64,000 nucleotides of DNA from Phycomyces blakesleeanus NRRL 1555(-). Its lineage: Eukaryota; Mucoromycota; Mucoromycetes; Mucorales; Phycomycetaceae. Below are positions 56,699-64,000 of the stretch, one piece after another; position 1 is the stretch's first letter; each line of letters starts with the position of its first letter. A program made the position numbers and the translations under genes. The notes below the pieces were generated by a model. That model made no database searches and was not told the origin of the DNA. It saw nothing but the letters and a program-made list of their open reading frames with translations. Where the stretch lies: NCBI RefSeq assembly GCF_001638985.1, contig NW_017265146.1, positions 558,001 to 622,000 on the forward strand. The letters run 5' to 3'.

Positions 56699-58445
56699 TT
56701 GTCGACTAAAATAAATGTCCCAAAACACTAGATATATGCATTTATTTGCCGCTTTACAAAAGTTGTGGGTTTCTAATATTTTTCAGAAATTTTTTATATT
56801 ATAAACATTATATACAGAAAAGTAAATAGCTAGGCTTGGTAAAATAATTGTATGCTTAATATCCTTATTTTACCCTTACTACATCCACTCTTCATAAAAT
56901 ACCTTTTAATTTCTTTATCTTTTAATATTAAATAAACTGTATATCAACCTCTTTATAATGTATCCTTCAATAAAGAAAGCTTACTATAAGGTTTGGTCAA
57001 AAGAACGATATGCTTCTGGAAAAGGAAATTTTTTTTTCTTGATGAAGGTTATTATAATTTTTTTTGACTAAGAGACAGATCTTTGAGACATATGGCAAAA
57101 GTAAAACCAATTGAAACTTATTTATAAAGAGAAATTACATCAAATAAACGATATAGATATGTATATGTGAGGGCTATTTTTCATAGTATTGGAAATAGGG
57201 TATCATTTACCAGGTTATTAATTTGGCCAATATGGTAACACAAGACTCTTTTAATTAATATAATCTTATACGAGCATACATCAGTACACTTTCTTAAAGC
57301 TTACATATAAAAAGATATTCTTGGAGACTGTTATTGCCAAAGAAGTGTTGGGTTGGTTGCTGTATTGATCAAATCCCGTATTAATTCATTTTTTATAAAA
57401 ATTAACCAAATTTAGATTAGAATCTTACATAGGAAATCTCCTTCTCTATTCAATACTATGGGAGAAAAGGATTAATTCAGAGGGTGGTCTTGAAAATATC
57501 ATAAGTCTTTCTCAGAATTGCCTAAATGATCTTTTCTTCCAAGGTACTTTAGTATAATAAAACAGCTTTTAAGTGCAATATAGCAAAAGCACAAAATTTA
57601 TTATTCTTATTATCTTTTGCAAATATTAATCATAAAATCTTTAAAAGCAAATGTAGAAAAAAAAAGAGAAAAAAATATAAATATGATACTAAAGACATAT
57701 GAGAAAAATTTTATTATTCAAAGATTTTTATAAAGGAAATATAAGTTAAATTAAATATAATATAATATAAGATGGTCAAGTTCATGCTACTTCAGTCCAG
57801 TCCAGTCGGTTTATTTTCTTGGTCCATTTGATTTTTCTTTTGATCTTTTTTTTTGTCCGTTTTTTTTTGTCCAGTCAATATAAGCTAAGAGTGATATGAG
57901 GAGGGGGAGGATTTTGATATTGAAAAATAATAAAGGGGATACTTTGGACTTTGATTTTGATTCTTTTTTTTTATTCTTTTCTTGATTCTTTTTTTTTTGA
58001 TTTTTTTTTTGCTTTTTTTTTGTCCGAACACAGCACACATAGTAAAGGGGATGATTTAGACTTTTTGATTTTTTTGTCCAGTCAATTTCATGGAATAGTA
58101 ATAAGAGAATAGGTTTTGATATTAAAAATAATATGAGGAGATGGTTTTGGTATTGCTCTTTTTACTCTTCTTGTTTTTTTTTAGCTTCTTTTTTTGAGCA
58201 TTTTTTTTGTTTTTGTTCAAAGACTTCATTTGCTTTGTATGTATATATGTAAAAAGGGATTTCATACCTTGTTCTAATCCAGAGTCTTGTTCCAGTTCGC
58301 AGCTTTGCTTCAATCCAGGTCCAGGTTCCAATGCAGAGTTTTTCCGGTTTGTTCATCTTTTGTTTTTTTTGTTCTTTTTTTGTTCTTTTTTTGTTCTTCT
58401 TTTGTTCTTTTTTTGTTTTTTTAGAGAGAGAGAGAGAGAGAGGAG
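56699..58445. other. Non-coding; low-complexity T-rich region from 57,780
   Basis: AT-rich to 57,780. After that come T-tracts and repeated GTCCAGTCAAT and TTTTGATATT blocks (57,870–57,940 and 58,075–58,140), with a GA run at 58,421–58,443. I see no gene. Confidence 0.5.
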
Positions 58446-58710
58446 GGCTTAGTATATGCCTGCGTGTTTTTTTGACAGGACTTAGTATAGGCCTCAGGGT
58501 CGGATTTCTTTTGATCCTTTTGGAGTGGAGGACTTAATATGTGCCTGATAATTTCTGATAGGTTTTGGTCTACGCCTCGGTTTTTGGATTTGATCCTTTT
58601 GGAGTGGAGGACTTAGTATATGCCTCAAGATCGGATTTCGTTTGATCCTTTTGGAAAGGAGGACTTAGTATATGCCCGTTTTTTTTACAGGACTTAGTAT
58701 AGGCCTCGGA
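58446..58710 (+). repeat. Satellite-like array built on GGACTTAGTATATGCCTC
   Basis: The core recurs with small changes at about 58,448, 58,477, 58,530, 58,609, 58,661 and 58,690. The longer unit also shares GGATTTCxTTTGATCCTTTTGGAGxGGA. Periodicity is irregular, roughly 30–80 bp. Confidence 0.7.
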
Positions 58711-59550
58711 TTTGGTTTTTGGTTTTTGGTTTTTGGTTTTTCTTTTGGAACTTGCTTTTGGAATTTTGCATTGGACCCCTTCTTGGAAATCGACTTGGCC
58801 TTGAGACTTGGAGGTACAGCCCAGATTTTGGACTTGGATAGAAATTCGCCTCTACTTTTGTATGTATGTATGTATGTATATAAGTGTGTATATGTATGTT
58901 TGTATGTCTATGACTATGACTATGACTATGTGTATGTGTGTGTGTATATATATAAGAAAGAAATAGAAAAATAGAAATTGTGTGTGTTTGTGTGTGTGTG
59001 TATTTGTCTACTTCTCTAATTGTGTACTTCTCTATATGTTTGTATATGTTTGTGTGCTAGGACTAGTACTAGAACAGTACTTTGACAGTTTTTGGACATT
59101 TGGACTTTGACTTGGGCTTGGACAAGACTTGGAATTGGACTTGGACATATAAGCAAACCGTGGCTTGACCATTTCAGGGATTCTGCTAGACTATGAGTTT
59201 CTACTTGAGATAGAGAGATAATTGTGAATATAATCTTTTTTCTTTTTTTTTTTTTTGCTTTTTTTGTATTTTTTTTGTATTCTTTTGTATCTTTCTTGTA
59301 TTCTTCTTGCTTGACTTGGTTCTTGCTGCTGGCATTGTTGCATAGGATTCAGGCTTCGGAATATGCCGCATTATTTGAGTTGCTAAGACCAAATATGGCT
59401 TAAAAAGATAAAGAAAAAAATGAGTGAGAAAGCGAAAAACGTATTTACATATGAGGCAGGTTTGAATGGCCAAAATAACATACCTTAATTGATAGAATTT
59501 GTTTTGTACGTAAAGGAACTTGTCTTGGAATAGGTAACATCATCTGAAGA
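58711..59550. other. Non-coding, repeat-rich
   Basis: GGTTTTT tracts at 58,712–58,745, (TGTA)n near 58,860, (GACTAT)n near 58,910 and (TG)n near 58,985. No gene I can support. Confidence 0.5.
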
Positions 59551-60190
59551 GACAGGCTCGGGACTGCAAAATGTTCTTCGATGACCGGGCGGATTGGACC
59601 TTGACCACCAGCAGGAGGTATACGAGACCACCAACAGTAAACAACCAAACTTCCAGCAGAAACAATGTGCCAACTTGCAGCGATGGGGTCAACCACAAAA
59701 GGGTTTGTCCACCGAATGGCAGAAGAGCTACCAGATCTTGGCTTACCACACCAAGAACCCTAAATATATACAGGCATACAATGCAATGTACAATATTTTG
59801 AGGGGAGAAAAGGTACTACAAGTGTACCGAGCAGCCTTACCTTTTGGTAAAGTCCAACGCTCACAAGCTCTCTCTGGTATCCTCTAAAGGGTTGTAGTAT
59901 TGCGAGCCCTGTCACAGGGCGGCCCTGAGAAGATGAAAAAATATCATATAATTAGTACCGAGACATATTGTGTATAAATAGCACTTATCTTCTGGATAAA
60001 CGGACTAATGGTTGATATTATCTCTGACAAAGAAATCCAGAGACAAAAGCAACCCTTGAAAAATTGCCTTATTGCTTGCTTTGTGGTTCACATTGCTTCT
60101 GCCTTGAGCTCTGTTGTTTACTACTGACGGCCTCTACTTGTTCCTGCTGGTGTTCTCGGTCCATAATATAAACCCGGTCATCCCAAATAC
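59551..60190. repeat. Imperfect inverted repeat (about 120-bp arms)
   Basis: The left arm, about 59,551–59,670 on the plus strand, matches the minus strand of about 60,085–60,205. Shared blocks are ACTGCAAAA, GATGACCGGG, CACCAGCAGGA, CAGTAAACAAC and CAGAAxCAATGTG. On the minus strand the right arm encodes a short frame at 60,254–60,069 (VLQKGIWDDRVYIMDREHQQEQ) resembling the matching frame of the left arm (LDLDHQQE...QKQC). Possibly two copies of the same degenerate element gene in opposite orientation. Confidence 0.55.
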
Positions 60191-60656
60191 CTTTTTGCAG
60201 TACTGAGCCAATAGTCTTGAATGATGACGAGGAATTTGTTTTTGTTGTAACCATATCCTAGTCGAGACTCTTGGTGTGCTTTTGGGCCAACCCAGCGAGA
60301 TGGCGAGACTCTAGGTTAGCCTACTTGATCTTACGCTTGTTGTGCTTGAAAGTTTAGATGCTTGAATGCTCGATATCCTTTTTTTTCATGTTCATGTTCA
60401 TGTTCATGTCTATCTTTAACTTCGCTTTGATACTGGATTCAATTTTCCGTGGGATTATATATATATGCATGGCTTGTAAGCACTTGTCTCGACTTGGTTT
60501 GGATAGGTTTGTCGAAAGTAACCTTGCTTCTCCTTCACAAATGAAAGTGTGCGTAAATGCCCTTCGACTCGGGTCTTATTTCCTTGAGTGTACGCATTTC
60601 CAGTTGCTAACTGTAATCTGCTTTTTTTTTGGTGATAATTTCTAGCTCACCCTGCT

Positions 60657-60952
60657 TGGTCTGGTTCATTTACCAGACCATATTAATCAGAGTCCTCTTC
60701 AAATGAGGGTGGCTAGGACTCTGACCACAGGTTTTGCGTGATGCTTGAGATCATCGGCGAATTCCACGCTATCTCTTCAGTGACATTTTTTTGTATGGTC
60801 AGTTTATCTTTATTCGACTGACAACGTCACTGATACCTAATCGATCAGTCTTAAAAGCATATCCTTCTACGCAGATTAATTTTGGTTTTGCCATCTCATA
60901 ATAGCTGCGACTGTCTGGACATGCATTTGTACGCATCATTTGAGTCCAGACA
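60657..60952. other. Row of four perfect hairpins
   Basis: Perfect inverted repeats: TGGTCTGG 60,657–60,664 with 60,673–60,680 (loop 8); CAGAGTCCT 60,688–60,696 with 60,715–60,723; TCAGTGAC 60,777–60,784 with 60,826–60,833, enclosing GTCAG/CTGAC (60,798–60,802 with 60,818–60,822); and TGTCTGGAC 60,912–60,920 with 60,944–60,952. No reading frame covers them convincingly. They could be a structured RNA or a transposon subterminal region. Confidence 0.6.
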
Positions 60953-61958
60953 CAAGGACTAGTAGCAATCATAATGACTGATATACCGTCATGTCTGTGA
61001 GGGAAAACCTCGTCAATCTTGGTAGGAACCCGATGTTCTTGGCTCGTTTTCCCAAAACCTCTTGGGACTATCTACCCCCCGGAAATAGATTTTCCACAAT
61101 CTATATTTCAGCAAACTCAAAGTCCAAAAAGACTTATCCGAGCCTACCAGTGAATCTTCGAGAACTCACCAGAAAAGAAAAAGGAGGGGACTGACAATAG
61201 CCTTCCAAGGACCCCAAGAAAGAATCCGGCAAGGAAGCAAAACCCATTCGGCCAGACATGACTACATAATGAACACCGTGCCCCACAGTATTCATTCTCC
61301 CTGGCTTAAGCACAAAACTCAAGCTACAAAGACCCAGAACCCAGGTACATAACAGGCCAGCAAGCTAGCCAACAACGATCTCCAGAATGATACCAGATTG
61401 ATACCGGAAATCTAGCCAACCAGACCAGACAAGCCAACAGGACCACCGTGGCCCCAAAAACGACCCAGAATCAAGGACTCCGGAAGCCCTACTCGTACAG
61501 AAACCACCACTCACAGATCTCGGCCTCAGACCTGAGAGGAAGCCAACAAGAACCCTACGAACAAAAGGTTCAAGCCAACCCTACAGCAGTGCAAGCACCA
61601 CCCTCGAATGTATACAAACGGCAAATACCAGAGGCAAACAGGATTGAAAACCAGTCTAGTACCACCACAGGTTACACTCATATGTAGACCTCCACAATCT
61701 ACCTTCTCTTTATACTGTCTATGCCAAGCCAAGACTCAGAACCAAGCTAACAGGCGGAGCATGGTGTCAATCCCAGAGGGAAACGATAATCCAGTCCTTT
61801 GAATTTGAAAGCAGTAGGAACCGAACGTAAAAGAGGCTACCCTTACAGCTTAACCAAGAGACCCAACGCGAATCACCACGCAGATAATCCCAAAGAAAAG
61901 TACTGTGAAAGGTCCAGGAATTCCAGTATCACCATAAAGCTTACCAGAAGTTTCAGGA
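60953..61958. other. Unassigned, G+C-richer sequence
   Basis: Base composition shifts here: few A/T tracts, and purine-rich on the plus strand from about 61,050. Short frames exist on both strands but none is convincing. It may be the 3' flank or degenerate 3' part of the gene to the right. Confidence 0.35.
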
Positions 61959-62144
61959 TCAACCTTTCGTTCCGACCGCGTCGGCTTGGCTCCAGGGCCA
62001 ACCGATAGACAAGATGTCCGCTTGGTGAAGCGTACAGGGCAACAAAAATTTGTCCAAGTTTTCGGAATCATCAGCTTCGCAGATTCTTTCACTACACCTC
62101 TGACCCAATGGGTCAAGGTGAGCTCGGGCACTGCTAACAAACAA
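61959..62144 (-). pseudogene. Possible out-of-frame continuation of the gene at 62,147–63,997
   Basis: Immediately after the stop of the long frame, another frame is open for about 60 codons and reads like protein (FVSSARAHLDPLGQRCSERI...KFLLPCTLHQADIL), with the same base composition. Either a one-base frameshift has split one gene, or the similarity to coding sequence is accidental. Confidence 0.35.
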
Positions 62145-62146
62145 TC

Positions 62147-63997
62147 TTACTCCTTGTTGACAGCTGGATCGCCTTTGAATCGGAGCACATACTTCAATAG
62201 GCTCTTTGGATCCTCTTTTCCTCTATTACTCGAAGACTTTGCCGGCTTTGACGCAGGATTGCGAGCTGGGAATGGCTGGATCTGAGGTTCTCCGATCTCT
62301 TTACCGATGGGTTCGATAATTAGATCGGCCTTCTCATCACCGCCGGAAGTCTTCACTTTCTTGCCGCGAGATGCAGAAGGAAGATCCGACTTGAATTCCT
62401 TGATACTCTCCTCCTTTTTGCTGCTGGGTGCAGCAACAGGAACAGAGACCTGGGCAGCTGGGGTAGCAGTTGACCCCTGTGTCTTGGCCTTTTTCTTTGG
62501 GGCCTTTCCCTTGTCACAACTGGCTGTTGTGACAGGTTCAGGCACCTCGGAAGCAAGGCTTGACACAAGCTTTGCCCGCTCGGTGCGAAGGCCAAAAAGT
62601 GGCTTGGGAAGCTGTGAAGGGAGATCACAAGAGGCCGAAGCCATCTTGCTTTCTGGCCCTTCGATTGCGGTCTTTGCTTCCTCAATGGCCTTTTGACTGG
62701 CAGGTCGAGGAAGCTTTGAGCTCTTCTCTTTTGGTCGGGGGACCGCCATTGAAGGCTCTTTGCTACCCTTAACCTCGTCGGCACCTACCTTTTGTCTAGG
62801 CTTGGGCGCATCGTACTTCTTCAGAGAGGATGGTTCCGGTAGCACTATTTTTTCTGTGTCGTCTTCCATCTTGTCGTCTGCAGCCTGCTGCGGTACGCAG
62901 GCTGGGAGATCGTTCGTATCACAATCCATGTTTGCAGACTGGGAGACGTACTGCAAATCGGTAACCGTTGGATTGTAGGTGTGGGCCATGAGCTTTTCGC
63001 CACAATCAGCATCAAGCACCATCACCTCAGCAACATCATCAATCTCCATGGGATCTTCAACTTCCTCGGCTTCACTCCAAGCCAGGTCGTCGTCAATCTC
63101 CATCGGTGTGGGAAGTCCTGTGGAGAGACATTCACCAAAAAATCCATTGGCTGATTGCCAAGACGATAGCGCGAACGCCTCATTTAGACCCTCCACTGTC
63201 CTAAACTTTGGCTTTGGAACCACGAAGCCAGCATTATCCAAACCCGATGGGGTCTGAATGGACTCTTGTCTTTGGACAGGAGTCTCTTCAGCTGACTTGG
63301 GAACCAAGCCGCACTTTGGTTCAGCGACTTCAGTCAATGAGTCGCGATGAGCTTTGTTGGCAGAGTCGTTGAGCTCCTCTTCCAACATCGCGTCAAGAAA
63401 TCTAGCAGAGAGTCTTGGCTTTGCAAAACCCTCTGAGAAAAATCTGTCACAGATGAATCTGAGTCGTACGCTGACCTCAGCTTCATCGCATTCGTCTACA
63501 AGCTCACTCGACACACCCTCGTCGAGGTCTGCATGGGTTTCCCCACAGGTACCAGCCACGCCGTTAACTGGGAACACCATTGTAGCGATGCCACGTCCCA
63601 ACTTATGCAAAGGAAGGAGGTGAGGGACATATCCCCGAAGCCCTGCTCCAAAGAACACGCTCGACTTTCCTACACAAACAACGTCTTCCGCCTCCGAAGA
63701 GGAATCATTGACGGACATATGCCCTGGGATACCTCCGTGGCGCTTACTCAACAAGCTACCTGAGGGTTCTCCCGTTGTTTGCGAACCAGTAGACCACAAA
63801 GAGCCTACCCAGTTTGACAGCATGCCAAGGATTGTCTGAGGCATCACATTTTTGTGAGCTTCGATTTGATCTTCGCCGTCTGGTCTTACAGCAACAAATG
63901 GGGTTGCACCCACTCCAGCCATGGAGGGGCGTCTTCTCTTAGCAGATTTGGCCATGCAGAATGCAGAGGGCATAGGAGAAGCCTCCCATAACATCAC
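62147..63997 (-). CDS. Long open frame of unknown function, running off the window edge
   Basis: At least 616 codons without a stop to the right edge. Candidate starts include the ATG of MAKSAKRRRPSMAG, whose AKRRRP is a likely nuclear signal, but the frame may continue outside the window. Visible features: an acidic, twice-repeated PMEIDD motif (TPMEIDDDLAWSE and DPMEIDDVAE), a long Lys/Pro/Ser-rich disordered region with several PKPK motifs, and a basic C terminus (KYVLRFKGDPAVNKE). No catalytic motif, zinc finger or membrane segment. It is visibly richer in G+C than the genes at 32–55 kb. It could be the first gene of a large mobile element or a host nuclear protein; nothing decides this. 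Confidence 0.5.
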   Translation of the reverse strand: MMLWEASPMPSAFCMAKSAKRRRPSMAGVGATPFVAVRPDGEDQIEAHKNVMPQTILGMLSNWVGSLWSTGSQTTGEPSGSLLSKRHGGIPGHMSVNDSSSEAEDVVCVGKSSVFFGAGLRGYVPHLLPLHKLGRGIATMVFPVNGVAGTCGETHADLDEGVSSELVDECDEAEVSVRLRFICDRFFSEGFAKPRLSARFLDAMLEEELNDSANKAHRDSLTEVAEPKCGLVPKSAEETPVQRQESIQTPSGLDNAGFVVPKPKFRTVEGLNEAFALSSWQSANGFFGECLSTGLPTPMEIDDDLAWSEAEEVEDPMEIDDVAEVMVLDADCGEKLMAHTYNPTVTDLQYVSQSANMDCDTNDLPACVPQQAADDKMEDDTEKIVLPEPSSLKKYDAPKPRQKVGADEVKGSKEPSMAVPRPKEKSSKLPRPASQKAIEEAKTAIEGPESKMASASCDLPSQLPKPLFGLRTERAKLVSSLASEVPEPVTTASCDKGKAPKKKAKTQGSTATPAAQVSVPVAAPSSKKEESIKEFKSDLPSASRGKKVKTSGGDEKADLIIEPIGKEIGEPQIQPFPARNPASKPAKSSSNRGKEDPKSLLKYVLRFKGDPAVNKE

Positions 63998-64000
63998 AGG

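Noticed and set aside
59890..59935. tRNA-like or SINE-like sequence around GCCCTGTCACAGGGC
   Set aside because: Only one short hairpin; no cloverleaf or internal promoter boxes can be fitted.
62986..63763. Plus-strand frames opposite the long unknown frame
   Set aside because: Short, and they depend on the composition of the longer minus-strand frame.

Overview
The window looks like the AT-rich nuclear genome of a fungus of the Mucoromycota (Mucoromycotina type). Three things suggest this: short GT–AG introns (about 75–285 bp) in compact genes, fungal housekeeping genes (cytosolic lysyl-tRNA synthetase, an Ash2/Bre2-type COMPASS subunit, an Aim34-like SAP protein, prenylcysteine-methylesterase-like hydrolase, universal stress protein), and mobile elements of the kind found in these fungi (Tnp2/Plavaka-like CACTA elements, chromodomain Ty3/gypsy elements, a MULE with an OTU domain). 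I cannot name the species.

Positions 1–31,540 are almost entirely mobile DNA. The left part is a four-level nest. An outer CACTA-like element (its transposase remnant at 1–2565, its inferred right end at 16,887) was entered by a second CACTA-like element (3077–16,859; 13-bp CACTG termini, 3-bp ATT target duplication). That element was entered by a chromovirus (4092–10,757; 543-bp LTRs; AGTAT duplication), and the chromovirus gag gene was entered by a solo LTR (9448–9979; GGCAC duplication). Next come two convergent tRNA genes, Asn(GTT) at 16,958 and Asp(GTC) at 18,928. The gap between them is packed with nested 362-bp LTRs (4-bp duplications) and another solo LTR. A second, much younger chromovirus lies at 19,802–25,720 (two differences between its 421-bp LTRs); its single gag-pol frame is open except for a stop at the end of the chromodomain. 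A MULE with an OTU-protease domain follows (about 27,060–31,540), with inverted repeats carrying a CRE-like palindrome at 91-bp spacing. Nearly every element gene carries in-frame stops, most explainable by G:C-to-A:T change.

Positions 32,990–56,700 are gene-bearing: a Sel1-repeat protein (−), an ICME-like esterase (+), an Aim34-like mitochondrial SAP protein (−), a universal stress protein (+), lysyl-tRNA synthetase (−), the Ash2-type PHD/winged-helix/SPRY protein (−), two uncharacterised genes, an F-box gene broken by a one-base homopolymer frameshift (−), and a U6 snRNA gene (−) at 56,584–56,698. Intergenic DNA here is rich in microsatellites.

Positions 56,700–64,000 are different again: low-complexity and satellite-like DNA, an imperfect inverted repeat, a row of four perfect hairpins (60,657–60,952), and then a visibly G+C-richer segment carrying a long reading frame of unknown function that runs to the window edge.
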